Positions 26,509-35,866 of a stretch of 64,000 bases of DNA are shown here, piece by piece. Where the stretch lies: positions 1,081,228 through 1,145,227 of the forward strand of contig NZ_SNZA01000001.1 in assembly GCF_004363305.1 (NCBI RefSeq), in the 5' to 3' direction. Position numbers and translations under genes: made by a program. The notes beneath the pieces are model-generated. The model searched no databases and had not been told where the DNA came from. It worked only from the letters and a program-made list of their open reading frames with translations. Within the stretch, counting starts at the first letter, position 1, and every line of letters starts with the position of its first letter. The stretch comes from Marinomonas communis (GTDB lineage Bacteria; Pseudomonadota; Gammaproteobacteria; Pseudomonadales; Marinomonadaceae).

Positions 26509-26939
26509 AATTTCACCTTTAATTTGTCATTAGGCTGTCGATTACTACACCTTTAAACTTGTTAAGAATTAAGCACATTGCTTAATTCGTTTTGATAAGG
26601 TGAATATTAGACCGCCTAGAAAATAAAAAAAGAGGTCTAAAAAGTGTTCCCAAATGCTTCCTTCAAACCGTTAAATCAATCTTAATTTAGGATAAATGAA
26701 TGGATTATGGAACTTTTGAGCATGACATCCGCTATTCATTAAACATCGCAAAAAATGTTTATGATCAACAAAATTTTCAGCATACCTTCGATCACTTAAA
26801 CAGCAAGAGGTCAAAAAAACGTTAAGGATGAATGCAATATTCATCCTTAAAACTGTAACCAAGCTGAAATAGGTGTATTCCATTTACTCATTTGAAATCA
26901 ATAAACTTGATCAGTAATGATCAAACTTATCGATAGTAC
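26509..26939. other. intergenic region with duplicated promoter block
   Basis: The part at 26603-26696 is the counterpart of the block upstream of the other small secreted protein. At 26813-26850 there is a terminator for the ATPase gene to the right, and TTGATCA-N4-TGATCAA, a perfect 18-bp dyad of unknown meaning, is at 26907-26924. No gene is visible. Confidence 0.6.
26813..26850 (-). terminator. terminator of the RecF-like ATPase gene
   Basis: Perfect 12-bp arms TTAAGGATGAAT/ATTCATCCTTAA with a 5-base loop are followed, on the minus strand, by C and G and then seven T residues. It lies about 90 bp after the ATPase stop codon. Confidence 0.85.
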
Positions 26940-28121
26940 TCACTTCGGCCAATGCCAAGCAGGTAGATCTAGAACATCAATATCAGGGATCATGGTTTCC
27001 CCAAAGCTTTTTTCTAAGCGTATCGAGTGACATTGCTCGTCTTGTTCTAAAGCTGCAATAAGGCGCGATGCATGCGAAACGACCCACATTTGTGAATGCT
27101 GAGCAGCGTAGCGGATTAAACGCGCAAGCGCAGGCAGCAGATCTGGATGTAGGCTTGTTTCTGGCTCGTTTAAAACCATTAGCTCCGGTGGTCGTGGCGT
27201 GAGCAAGGCCGCTACCCAAAGCACATAACGCAATGTTCCATCGGATAGTTCAGAGGCGGTTAGCGGTCTTAGTAAACCGTGCTGGTAAAAATAGAGAATA
27301 AAGCGACCTTCTTGGGTTCTCTCAATATCAATGCTGGAACCAGGGAAAGCAAAGTCAATTGCGCTGTGTAATGCTTCTGCATCCCCTATTTCTAAAATGG
27401 TTTGTAGAGCAGCGGCTAAATCCCTGCCATCATGATGCAGGACTGGCGTGAAGGTTCCCAAATGATGCTGACGTGCAGGCGCGGCTTGGTCAGTACGAAA
27501 GTGATCGTAGAAACGCCATTTCTTAATGCGATCTTTCATTAAGAATGCTTCTGGGGTTTGAACCGCGTTTGCCGCCACTTCAAATAATGAGTCAAAGCTT
27601 GAAGTATGGAAATTAATGACTTCCCAGCTTCGGCCATTACGACATTTGATGGCATTGTCTTGTCGATCGATCAAAGCACTAGCAGGTCGGTAATAATCAC
27701 CATGCCAAATCGTTTCACGCATGATCCCAGGATCAAGTTTAAACAGCGTCTCAGATGTGGTCGGCATTGCCACTCCAAATTTTGGTAAACCAAGTGACAC
27801 GGCATAGCCATAGTCTTCACCAGAAAACCCCAACCTCAGTTGGCGCTTGGTTTTTCTTGGGCCACCCTGTACAGGTACTTCGCCATTGCGCATTCGTTTT
27901 GAAATTTGTTCTGGGCCAGCCCAAAACACCGACTCCAAACCACCATCTTCTGCTAAGGAGCGCACCAAGCCACCCTCCCCCACTTTAGCCAGTAATCGCA
28001 GTGCTTTGTAGAGATTAGACTTACCGCTGCCATTTTCACCCGTGACCAAATTTAGCTGCCCCATAGGGATGGTTAAGTTAATAATGGATCGGTAATTTTG
28101 GATGGCTAAGGTTTTGATCAT
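26940..28121 (-). CDS. RecF/SMC-like AAA ATPase (COG4637-type)
   Basis: A 393-residue ATPase with Walker A GENGSGKS at residues 28-35, an ABC-type signature region LTASELSDGTLRYVLWVAALL, and Walker B LMVLNEPETSLHPDLL followed by the switch histidine in WVVSHASRLI. This is the OLD/RecF-like single-chain ATPase family, often encoded alone. No nuclease domain or TOPRIM partner is visible next to it. Its function is unknown; a role in DNA repair or defence is possible but not shown. Confidence 0.82.
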   Translation of the reverse strand: MIKTLAIQNYRSIINLTIPMGQLNLVTGENGSGKSNLYKALRLLAKVGEGGLVRSLAEDGGLESVFWAGPEQISKRMRNGEVPVQGGPRKTKRQLRLGFSGEDYGYAVSLGLPKFGVAMPTTSETLFKLDPGIMRETIWHGDYYRPASALIDRQDNAIKCRNGRSWEVINFHTSSFDSLFEVAANAVQTPEAFLMKDRIKKWRFYDHFRTDQAAPARQHHLGTFTPVLHHDGRDLAAALQTILEIGDAEALHSAIDFAFPGSSIDIERTQEGRFILYFYQHGLLRPLTASELSDGTLRYVLWVAALLTPRPPELMVLNEPETSLHPDLLPALARLIRYAAQHSQMWVVSHASRLIAALEQDEQCHSIRLEKSFGETMIPDIDVLDLPAWHWPK

Positions 28122-28214
28122 ATGAAATGGCTTCCTTTGGATCAGTTTAACGCGTTCATACTTTGCTTTCTTTTAATAACTAGGTAACGTCTACCTGAAT
28201 TAAGGAGTCATTTA

Positions 28215-28691
28215 ATGCAAACCGTTGGAATTTTCGTGGACGTACAAAATGTGTACTACACCACAAGGCAAGCGTATCAAAAACGCTTCGATTATAACTA
28301 CTTTTGGCAAACAGCTCTCTCAGATCGATCTCTTTACCAAGCTAACGCTTACGCCATTGACCGAGGTGATCCTCAGCAGCGCTCTTTTCAAAACATTCTA
28401 CGCGCCATTGGTTTCAACGTAAAAACCAAACCCTACATCCAGCGAGCAGATGGCTCAGCTAAAGGGGATTGGGACGTTGGCATCACAATCGATGTTATGG
28501 AAAGTCTCCAACATATTGATGTTTTAGTCCTAGTGTCAGGGGATGGGGATTTCGAGTTACTAGTCGAAAAGGCAAAATCTTACGGGAAGAAGGTGGAAGT
28601 CTATGGCGTACCAAGTTTGACGGCGGACTCGTTAATACACGCTGCGACAACATTTATCCCTATTGAGCAGGACCTATTACTTAATAAATAA
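28215..28691 (+). CDS. NYN domain protein (LabA/DUF88 family)
   Basis: A 158-residue PIN-like NYN domain. The acidic residues expected for metal-dependent RNase activity are in GIFVDVQN (near residue 9), KGDWDVGITIDVM (about 86-95) and VSGDGDF (about 109-115). The family is predicted to cut RNA; some members influence antibiotic resistance or the circadian clock, others are uncharacterised. It stands alone, divergent from the ATPase gene. Confidence 0.9.
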   Translation: MQTVGIFVDVQNVYYTTRQAYQKRFDYNYFWQTALSDRSLYQANAYAIDRGDPQQRSFQNILRAIGFNVKTKPYIQRADGSAKGDWDVGITIDVMESLQHIDVLVLVSGDGDFELLVEKAKSYGKKVEVYGVPSLTADSLIHAATTFIPIEQDLLLNK

Positions 28692-28773
28692 CCTAACCAT
28701 AACAATAGCTTAGTATCTTAATAGCTTGAAATAGTTTAGATTTAGGAAATATAACAATAAAACAGGATGTACC

Positions 28774-29106
28774 ATGAAGATCGAGAATCTTTTTAACACA
28801 GACCATGTTCTCAGTCAGACAGAGCAATTTTCACCACTTGCCTCTACCACGAACGCCTCACTAAAACATATTGTCTCCCCAGCAGGCTGCTCCCTTGATA
28901 CGAACTGGTACGATCAAGACCAAGAGGAGTGGGTTACGGTTATTCAGGGGTACGGTGTAATTGCTTTTGAGGACGCAACCATTGTTACATTAAAGCCTGG
29001 AGATCATATTACGATACCAGCACACACTAAGCATCGAGTCATTAAAACTTCCGCTGATGTAGCAACGATTTGGCTAGCTATGTATTTTGATAAGATGGAA
29101 GAGTAA
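28774..29106 (+). CDS. cupin domain protein
   Basis: A 110-residue single-domain cupin. The EEWVTVIQGYGVIAFE and LKPGDHITIPAHTKHRV stretches are the two conserved cupin motifs, with H residues that could bind a metal in the second. The N-terminal HGH-type histidines of motif 1 are not evident, so the first motif is partial. Function unknown; small cupins may isomerise or store small molecules. It is preceded by the NYN gene with an 82-bp gap. Confidence 0.85.
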   Translation: MKIENLFNTDHVLSQTEQFSPLASTTNASLKHIVSPAGCSLDTNWYDQDQEEWVTVIQGYGVIAFEDATIVTLKPGDHITIPAHTKHRVIKTSADVATIWLAMYFDKMEE

Positions 29107-29126
29107 TGTATTACGCCACCTGTTGA

Positions 29127-29375
29127 TTACGCTTTGATATCAATTAAGGTTCCGAGCATCTCATTGGAAGTATCAATGACTCGTGCGTTTGCCTTGGCGT
29201 TAATTTCACTTGTCTTAGCGTCAATCAAACCACTTTGAATACCCTCTCTGGCACCATCTGAAGTACGTTTTGTGCTCGCTTCTGCTACTTTTGCGCTGGC
29301 TTGGTCTAAACTTTGTTGGCTTCTTTGCAGACCTAATTGGCCATAATACAGACCGCCATTAGATGAAATTTGCAT
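29127..29375 (-). CDS. small flagellar-rod-like protein
   Basis: An 82-residue protein that starts MQISSNGGLYYGQLGL and ends NARVIDTSNEMLGTLIDIKA, a C-terminal helix that resembles the C-terminal motif of flagellar rod and hook proteins (FlgB/C/E/F/G), where it mediates axial assembly. It lacks the core and D1 domain of those proteins. It is an orphan next to an HDAC-like gene, not in a flagellar cluster. Function unknown; relatives of this short type are found in Vibrio and Pseudomonas as I recall, but I could not check. Confidence 0.6.
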   Translation of the reverse strand: MQISSNGGLYYGQLGLQRSQQSLDQASAKVAEASTKRTSDGAREGIQSGLIDAKTSEINAKANARVIDTSNEMLGTLIDIKA

Positions 29376-29420
29376 ACAACACCTTTAGCTTTTATTCCGA
29401 TCATTAGTTATAGCACAGTC

Positions 29421-30350
29421 TCAGTTGACTCGCCCCATGTCTCGCTCTTGCCAAATCTCGTGGGCAGCTTGATGCAACAGACTATGCCGCTGAGCTACTT
29501 TTTGATGATTATGATCATATCCCCCACCGATCACACATGCGATTGGCAAGCCTCGGTCTAATACTTGCTCTATCACGTATCTGTCACGCGCCAAAATCCC
29601 TTGATCCGATAAATTTACATAGCCTAATCGATCATCTTTGTGAACATCAGCACCTGCATCGTACAAAACAAAATCTGGTGAATGCTGGTCCAATAGTTTA
29701 GGGATATTCTCTTCTAGAATACGTAAATAGGCTTGGTCTTCCGTACCTTTTGGCACAGGAATATTAATGCCCTCTCTTTGCTTGTCAGCAGGGAAGTTTT
29801 CTTCACAATGGAATGACACAGGCAATACAGTTTCCATATCTTGAAAAAAGGCAATGGTGCCGTCCCCTTGATGAACATCACAGTCAATGATCATGACTTT
29901 AGTCGCCTTACCGGATTCGATCAGATGCGTCGCCGCGACGGCTAAGTCGTTAAAGATACAAAAACCAACACCTCTATCAGGAAATGCGTGATGTGTTCCC
30001 CCTGCCAGATGGCACGCTAGTCCATATTGCAAAGCAAGCTCTGTGGTGAGCAATGTTCCAGATACTGCTCTCAGTGTTCGCTCAACTAGCCAATCGCTCC
30101 AAGGCAAACCAATGGCTTTCACCTCTTCTGTCGATAACTGCCCACGAATAAATCGTTGCACATAATCAGGCTGATGAGCTTTCATTAACGTAGCTAATGA
30201 CAAGGGGCTCGGTTCATGGCAGTTATCAGGCGTAAGGATTTCGAGTTGAATTAAGTGTTCGTACAGAAGCCGAAACTTGGCCATCGGGAATCGATGTCCA
30301 TCTGGAAAAGGGATACTGTAATGAGGATGGTAAACGAGAGGTAACTTCAA
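29421..30350 (-). CDS. histone deacetylase family protein (class IV-like/AcuC-type)
   Basis: A 309-residue arginase-fold deacetylase starting at TTG. Catalytic residues are visible: HH in GGTHHAFPDRG, D and H in IIDCDVHQGDG, and D in DAGADVHKDDRLG, followed by the conserved GGGYDHN. Bacterial members deacetylate acetyl-lysine or acetylated polyamines; the substrate is unknown here. It follows the HPt/HD-GYP-like gene by 38 bp and precedes the small flagellar-like gene by 45 bp in the same direction. Confidence 0.93.
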   Translation of the reverse strand: MKLPLVYHPHYSIPFPDGHRFPMAKFRLLYEHLIQLEILTPDNCHEPSPLSLATLMKAHQPDYVQRFIRGQLSTEEVKAIGLPWSDWLVERTLRAVSGTLLTTELALQYGLACHLAGGTHHAFPDRGVGFCIFNDLAVAATHLIESGKATKVMIIDCDVHQGDGTIAFFQDMETVLPVSFHCEENFPADKQREGINIPVPKGTEDQAYLRILEENIPKLLDQHSPDFVLYDAGADVHKDDRLGYVNLSDQGILARDRYVIEQVLDRGLPIACVIGGGYDHNHQKVAQRHSLLHQAAHEIWQERDMGRVN

Positions 30351-30388
30351 AGCAGAACAACAAGTCGCATAAAAACTTAACCTTAACG

Positions 30389-31489
30389 CTATCGGTTCTT
30401 CGCCACCAGCAGTTTTCTCACCGCACGGTTAAAAGCATCAATTAAATGCGGCGGTACGCCTTTACCACTCTCTGAGTTTACTTTTTGAATGGCTCTCATG
30501 GCACTTTTTTTGTACTCACCGCCAGATTTCCCCCACACCACATCAATGAACTTTACCGCCATTGAAAGGACAAACGCACCTTGTGGGATCATGCCACCTA
30601 CCAGCCCCTCTGGATAACCGGAACCATCAAAGCGCTCTTTGTAAGCCATGACCATTTCTGACGCCTGTTCCCAGCCCTCATGTTTGGACATGAGCTGTGC
30701 GCCAACCATTGGGTGGTTTTGCTCGGCATGTTGTTTAGCGTCCTCATCATCGCCACACTTAAGGATCATGGCTAATCCCATATTATGCATGTACGCCGCG
30801 GCGCAAAGCTGTGCTTTGTCGACAGGATCCGAGCATTCTTGATTAATCAGCAGACTCAATTTGAGGATACGCTCACCACGTTCAGGTGAATAGCCTAGCA
30901 ACTTATTTAGTCGATAACTCAACTGTCGAAAGTGTTGGATATCTTCTAACTGCTCATCAGCGTAATCCACTTTTACGACGAGACTATCAGCTTCTTCGTT
31001 TTCCTCATCCTCAATATTGTTGTCGCTCATTTTTCGCAAGAAACTATCAGCTAAATCAATGCGCGTCTGCTGATCTTCTTCGGCATAAATTTTATCAAGG
31101 TAGGATTGTAGGAAGATCAGTGGCTCACGATCAGCACCGTGATGCTGATGCAACTGGCGAAGTAGATATAAGACTTGATCTAATACCAAGTTAATAAGTT
31201 CGCCTAGCAATGAGTCGTATGCAATGTATCCACCACGCATACCGTCTACGATTTCTTCTAAACGATGTAGAGCATCCACTAACGGATCAAGAAAACAAAC
31301 AGAACAGTTGCCCTTCATACTGTGAAGAGAGCGAAACAAGGTGTCTAGCTTTTCATGAGAAAAGCCAGTTGATTCAATATCATTTACAATCGCTTCGATT
31401 TCTTGCTGAGCTTCCACGTAACACTCTAGCAAGTCATCTTTTAGCTCTGCGTCTAAAGCAGAGAACTCTTTGCAAGCAAATTGATTCAT
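30389..31489 (-). CDS. HPt domain fused to a degenerate HD-GYP domain
   Basis: A 366-residue cytoplasmic signalling protein. An N-terminal phosphotransfer domain carries the phosphorylatable H56 in LFRSLHSMKGN. From about residue 180 a HD-GYP-like domain follows, retaining GSGYPEGL (residues 289-296) and HPMVGA, but the catalytic HD is H235-N236 and the HHE motif is Y283-K284-E285. Loss of metal ligands implies no c-di-GMP hydrolysis, so this may be a phosphorylation-dependent binding or regulatory module. No histidine kinase is adjacent. Confidence 0.85.
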   Translation of the reverse strand: MNQFACKEFSALDAELKDDLLECYVEAQQEIEAIVNDIESTGFSHEKLDTLFRSLHSMKGNCSVCFLDPLVDALHRLEEIVDGMRGGYIAYDSLLGELINLVLDQVLYLLRQLHQHHGADREPLIFLQSYLDKIYAEEDQQTRIDLADSFLRKMSDNNIEDEENEEADSLVVKVDYADEQLEDIQHFRQLSYRLNKLLGYSPERGERILKLSLLINQECSDPVDKAQLCAAAYMHNMGLAMILKCGDDEDAKQHAEQNHPMVGAQLMSKHEGWEQASEMVMAYKERFDGSGYPEGLVGGMIPQGAFVLSMAVKFIDVVWGKSGGEYKKSAMRAIQKVNSESGKGVPPHLIDAFNRAVRKLLVAKNR

Positions 31490-31620
31490 AGTTTATCCAA
31501 TCAAACCCAAACATCCGGTTATTTCACTTAACCCATTTCATTGTAGTGACTATCTTTCGCTTAATGAACAAAATGAATGTATCTTTCTGCAAAGATCAAC
31601 AATTTAAGAATAGGATAAGT

Positions 31621-32079
31621 ATGGCAGTTTGGTTAATGAAGTCTGAGCCGGACGAGTTTTCGATCAATGATTTAAAGCATCGACAACGTGAGAATTGGGA
31701 TGGTGTACGTAATTTCCAAGCACGCAACTTTATGAGAGACATGCGTATTGGAGATACGGTTTTGTTTTACCACTCAAGCTGTAAAGTACCAGCGATCGTG
31801 GGCTTAGCACAGGTTTCTAAAGAAGCTCACCCAGACCCCAGCTGTTGGAACCCTGAAAGCTCCTATTACGATCCCAAGTCTACTCCCGAAGCACCTAGGT
31901 GGGATCAGATTGAAGTGACCTTCGCTAGCATTTTGAAAAAACCACTGACTTTGACCCTATTAAAAAGCATACCTGAGCTAGCAGGCTTCCCATTAATCAC
32001 GAAAGGCAGCCGACTCAGTGTCATGCCAGTAGAAGAAAACTACTGGCAAGTTATCAAAGACAAACTAGGCGACATCTGA
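31621..32079 (+). CDS. EVE domain protein
   Basis: A 152-residue protein consisting of one EVE (PUA-like) domain. The start MAVWLMKSEPDEFSINDL and the RNFMRDMRIGDTVLFYHSSC motif are highly typical. EVE domains recognise modified bases in RNA or DNA. I chose the ATG at 31621, which has AGGATAAGT upstream, over a 25-codon upstream extension without a domain. It converges with the outer-membrane-like gene. Confidence 0.93.
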   Translation: MAVWLMKSEPDEFSINDLKHRQRENWDGVRNFQARNFMRDMRIGDTVLFYHSSCKVPAIVGLAQVSKEAHPDPSCWNPESSYYDPKSTPEAPRWDQIEVTFASILKKPLTLTLLKSIPELAGFPLITKGSRLSVMPVEENYWQVIKDKLGDI

Positions 32080-32094
32080 GTTACATAAGTTGAA

Positions 32095-32787
32095 CTAATG
32101 GAACGATCTGTCCCTTTGCTTGACGGTCATGGTGCGGTCAAAGAAGTAACGCACCTCTAGACCCACATAAGGAAATGAGTCCCCTTCCCCTGTTCGTAAG
32201 ATAGCGCCGTACGCTAATTGGTTACGGCGCTTCTCAGGCTGAATAAACGATTCTAAGCGCCAACCTGTGCCTTTTACTTGGTCTTCGGCATACAAAGCAA
32301 TGCGTCGAATCGCATCAGGATACCAAATAGCTCCCAATTCCATAGAAACCGCTCGATCAAACTCATCGTTATAATTGGCGTATTGCCAGTCCAATGTCAC
32401 ATCTTGCCAGTAGTAAGAAGCTAAAAATCGAGCAATGCCAACACGCTCTGTCGTAAACGAATCATCACGAGACTTTTTCTCCAATAACCCAAGACCCACA
32501 CCTAAACGCCAGTCATCACGTCGGTAAAAGCCAATCGCATTAAACTCAGACATGGAATAATCTTCATAAACCGTGTCATTAAACACGTAGTCACTATCTA
32601 AGTTTATCTGTGACGAAAACCGCTCTGTAATCGGAATATTAATGGTCAAATCGATATTAAACGCAGGCTCTGTTTTCGCAATACCGCCACCTAACGCCAG
32701 CTCAAAGTTTGGTAACTCTCCATCAGCATGAGCGGTTGACACTAAAGCGCCCCCCAGCAAAGCTGCAAAATATAAGTGCTTCATCAC
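32095..32787 (-). CDS. putative outer-membrane beta-barrel protein
   Basis: A 230-residue protein with a signal peptide cut near AHA (residue 21) and a mature part rich in alternating beta-strand patterns with aromatic girdle residues (e.g. FNAIGFYRRDDWRLGVGLGL). The sequence ends in a polar tail after YFFDRTM rather than a classical C-terminal phenylalanine. It resembles small YfaZ-like barrels in composition only, and I do not recognise a family. Function unknown. Confidence 0.7.
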   Translation of the reverse strand: MMKHLYFAALLGGALVSTAHADGELPNFELALGGGIAKTEPAFNIDLTINIPITERFSSQINLDSDYVFNDTVYEDYSMSEFNAIGFYRRDDWRLGVGLGLLEKKSRDDSFTTERVGIARFLASYYWQDVTLDWQYANYNDEFDRAVSMELGAIWYPDAIRRIALYAEDQVKGTGWRLESFIQPEKRRNQLAYGAILRTGEGDSFPYVGLEVRYFFDRTMTVKQRDRSFH

Positions 32788-32971
32788 GATTTTTAAGACC
32801 TTATAAAAATGACAAAATCGAAACAGTTTTCCATAGCCCGCTATCCTTGTAGACGAAGCAATCTTGAAAATCCTGTATAGCTTGGCTCCACCCTATGGGA
32901 ATCGAACCAAAACCTCAATATAATGTGCGCCAAAGTCACATGACTCACATATTACTAGGTTTACTTTTTAC

Positions 32972-34330
32972 ATGGCGAAAAAACTCTTTATCCAAACGCA
33001 CGGCTGTCAGATGAACGAATACGATTCATCTCGTATGGCTGACCTTCTTGGTGACTCTCACGAAATGGAATTAACGGACAACCCAGAAGAGGCAGATGTT
33101 CTTCTGTTAAATACTTGTTCAATCCGTGAAAAAGCACAAGATAAGGTATATCACCAACTTGGCCGCTGGAAAAAACTTAAAGAGAAAAATCCTGACCTGA
33201 AAATCGGTGTAGGTGGTTGTGTTGCCTCTCAAGAAGGCGACAACATCCGTAAACGTGCTAAACACGTCGATATGATTTTTGGCCCACAAACGCTGCATAA
33301 ACTTCCAGAAATGGTCGATGCAGCAGCCAATGCTATCCCTATTACGGATGTTACCTTCCCTGAGATCGAGAAGTTCGACCACCTTCCCGCGCCAAAAGTG
33401 GATGGTGCTGAAGCGTTTGTATCGGTCATGGAAGGTTGCAGTAAATACTGTACTTTCTGTGTGGTACCTTACACTCGTGGTGAAGAAGTAAGCCGTCACT
33501 TTGAAGACATCATCAAAGAAGTGGTCCAACTGGCTGAGCAAGGTGTACGTGAAATTCATTTATTGGGTCAAAACGTTAACGCTTATCGTGGCGAAAACGA
33601 AGATGGCGACGAAATGGATCTAGCGGATGTAATTCATGCTGTGGCACTGATTCCTGGTGTTGAACGTATTCGCTTTACAACCTCGCACCCTGTTGAGTTC
33701 ACTGACAGCTTAATTGAAGCTTTCCGTACCGAGCCAAAACTGGTTAGTCATCTTCACTTACCAGTACAAAGTGGCGCTGACTCGGTATTGGCCAACATGA
33801 AACGTGGCCACGACCGTCAGTTTTACATCGACAAGATCAATCGAATCAAAGAAGCACGTCCAGGCATTAGCTTGTCTTCTGATTTCATTATTGGTTTCCC
33901 TGGTGAAACTGAGCAGGACTTCATCGACACCATGAATCTGATTCAAGAGATCGGCTTTGATCATTCATTCAGCTTTGTTTACAGCCAGCGTCCTGGTACT
34001 CCCGCTGCGCAGCTTGATGACACGACGCCAGAAGAAGTGAAGAAAGAGCGCCTTGCGATACTTCAACGACGTATCATCCAACAGGCTTACGACATTAGTC
34101 TAGGAATGGTTGGCAACATTGAACGTATTCTAGTAAGCGGCTACTCTCCACGTGATCCAGGTAAGTTACAAGGTCGTACTGAAAATAACCGTATCGTGAA
34201 CTTCCCTGCGGATAACCCTGCTCTGATCGGCAAATTTGCAGACGTCGTCATTTCTGATGCGTACCCTAATTCATTATTGGGCGAGCTGGTCAGTTCTGAG
34301 CTTGACGCCGACTTCGAACTAAACAAATAA
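32972..34330 (+). CDS. miaB: tRNA-2-methylthio-N6-dimethylallyladenosine synthase
   Basis: A 452-residue radical-SAM methylthiotransferase that adds the methylthio group to i6A37 of certain tRNAs. It has the N-terminal UPF0004 domain ([13 protein letters not shown]), the radical-SAM cluster motif GCSKYCTFC (around residues 155-163) and a C-terminal TRAM domain (from about 375, ending near FADVVISDA). It opens the miaB-phoH-ybeY-ybeX-lnt operon, a classic gammaproteobacterial order, with 8 bp to the next gene. Confidence 0.97.
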   Translation: MAKKLFIQTHGCQMNEYDSSRMADLLGDSHEMELTDNPEEADVLLLNTCSIREKAQDKVYHQLGRWKKLKEKNPDLKIGVGGCVASQEGDNIRKRAKHVDMIFGPQTLHKLPEMVDAAANAIPITDVTFPEIEKFDHLPAPKVDGAEAFVSVMEGCSKYCTFCVVPYTRGEEVSRHFEDIIKEVVQLAEQGVREIHLLGQNVNAYRGENEDGDEMDLADVIHAVALIPGVERIRFTTSHPVEFTDSLIEAFRTEPKLVSHLHLPVQSGADSVLANMKRGHDRQFYIDKINRIKEARPGISLSSDFIIGFPGETEQDFIDTMNLIQEIGFDHSFSFVYSQRPGTPAAQLDDTTPEEVKKERLAILQRRIIQQAYDISLGMVGNIERILVSGYSPRDPGKLQGRTENNRIVNFPADNPALIGKFADVVISDAYPNSLLGELVSSELDADFELNK

Positions 34331-34338
34331 GGTCTATT

Positions 34339-35391
34339 TTGGACACAACATCTGTTATAACCCAACAAATTCGTTTGGAGCCTGCTGAGGCTCCAGCACT
34401 GGCTGCATTATGCGGCCAGTTTGATGAGCACCTTAAACAAATCGAGCAACGTCTAAGCGTTTCTATTTCTCATCGTGGTGAATTATTCGAAATTTCTGGC
34501 GATGATAATGAGCGCGTTGCCGCGACAAAAGTGCTACTAGAAAGTGTTTACCGTGAAGCCCTTGCACAAAAGGAAATCACCAAAGAAGCCATCCATCTTT
34601 ACCTACAAGAAAGTGCTATTGAATCGCTTTCGAAAGGCAAATCGGATAATGGCCAAGTAGTGATCAAAACCCGTAAGGCTTACATCAAACCTAAAGGTAA
34701 AAACCAGCAGAGCTACGTCCAGCAAATTCGTAAGCACGATATCAACTTTGGTATCGGTCCTGCAGGTACTGGTAAAACCTATCTGGCGGTTGCTTGTGCC
34801 GTAGAAGCCCTTGAGGCCGACCGTGTTGAACGCATCATGCTTGTTCGCCCTGCCGTCGAAGCAGGTGAAAAACTGGGATTCTTACCGGGTGACCTTTCGC
34901 AAAAAATCGACCCTTACCTGCGTCCTCTTTATGACGCATTGTATGAAATGCTTGGCTTTGAACTTGTCGATAAACTGATTGAGAAAAACGTGATTGAAAT
35001 TGCGCCATTGGCTTTCATGCGTGGTCGTACTTTGAATAACTCCTTCATCATTCTAGACGAGAGTCAAAACACGACTCGAGAGCAGATGAAGATGTTCTTA
35101 ACACGTATCGGCTTTGGTTCTACTGCAGTTATCACGGGTGACAAAACTCAGGTTGACTTACCTCGTGGCACAAACTCAGGCTTAGCGCACGCCATGCATG
35201 TACTCGACAATGTGAATGGCATTAGCATGACGCACTTTTCTTCTTCAGACGTGGTTCGACACCCATTGGTACAGCGCATCGTAGAAGCCTACGATAAGTT
35301 CGATGAAGAAGCCGAAGCTGAGCGCAAAGAGAAAGAGGCACTAAGACGTGCTGAGCGTGAAGCTGCGCAAAATACTGATCAAGGTCAATAA
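34339..35391 (+). CDS. phoH: PhoH-like ATPase (YbeZ)
   Basis: A 350-residue ATPase of the PhoH family. Walker [16 protein letters not shown] is near residue 138, and Walker B-like [11 protein letters not shown] follows. The start is TTG at 34339, nine bases after the miaB stop codon. The family interacts with YbeY and is involved in RNA and ribosome quality control. The last 25 residues are acidic and basic alternating ([18 protein letters not shown]), a probable flexible tail. Confidence 0.93.
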   Translation: MDTTSVITQQIRLEPAEAPALAALCGQFDEHLKQIEQRLSVSISHRGELFEISGDDNERVAATKVLLESVYREALAQKEITKEAIHLYLQESAIESLSKGKSDNGQVVIKTRKAYIKPKGKNQQSYVQQIRKHDINFGIGPAGTGKTYLAVACAVEALEADRVERIMLVRPAVEAGEKLGFLPGDLSQKIDPYLRPLYDALYEMLGFELVDKLIEKNVIEIAPLAFMRGRTLNNSFIILDESQNTTREQMKMFLTRIGFGSTAVITGDKTQVDLPRGTNSGLAHAMHVLDNVNGISMTHFSSSDVVRHPLVQRIVEAYDKFDEEAEAERKEKEALRRAEREAAQNTDQGQ

Positions 35392-35393
35392 AC

Positions 35394-35855
35394 GTGACAG
35401 AACTGTATTTAGACTTGCAGATCGCAACTGAAAGCGAAGATAACCTACCAAGCGAAGCTGATTTTCAAAAGTGGACATCAGCTGCACTGCCCAGTGATGG
35501 TGAGTTTGAAGTCACTATTCGCTTGGTAGACGAAGCTGAGAGCCATGAGCTAAACCTTGAATACCGCGGCAAAGACAAGCCAACGAACGTTTTATCGTTT
35601 CCTTTTGAAGTCCCTGAAGGGATTGAGCTGCCTTTGCTAGGTGATTTAGTGATTTGTCGTCAGGTCGTTGAACAAGAAGCCATCGAACAACAAAAACCTT
35701 TATCACATCATTGGGCACATATGGTTGTACACGGCATATTGCATTTACGTGGTTATGATCATATAAAGGACGATGAAGCAGAGGAAATGGAAGCGCTTGA
35801 AACTGAAATTCTAGCGACATTATCCATTCCTGACCCTTATTTAGTTAACGAGTGA
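35394..35855 (+). CDS. ybeY: endoribonuclease YbeY (16S rRNA 3'-end maturation)
   Basis: A 153-residue metal-dependent single-strand RNase. The zinc-binding histidine motif [11 protein letters not shown] (H-x3-H-x5-H) is around residues 112-124, preceded by the family's [11 protein letters not shown]. It starts at GTG two bases after the phoH stop and overlaps or abuts ybeX, so these are co-translated. The role in 16S rRNA processing and ribosome quality control is established for the family. Confidence 0.96.
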   Translation: MTELYLDLQIATESEDNLPSEADFQKWTSAALPSDGEFEVTIRLVDEAESHELNLEYRGKDKPTNVLSFPFEVPEGIELPLLGDLVICRQVVEQEAIEQQKPLSHHWAHMVVHGILHLRGYDHIKDDEAEEMEALETEILATLSIPDPYLVNE

Positions 35856-35866
35856 GTTTCACCACC

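Noticed and set aside
26940..28121. RecF-like ATPase as part of an anti-phage defence system
   Set aside because: No nuclease, reverse transcriptase, TOPRIM or toxin gene is adjacent; the neighbouring NYN and cupin genes do not form a recognised defence module.
33119..33559. 146-codon minus-strand frame inside miaB
   Set aside because: It is antisense to a clearly conserved gene and has no recognisable domain; several other such shadow frames occur in leuS, yeaH and the importer genes.
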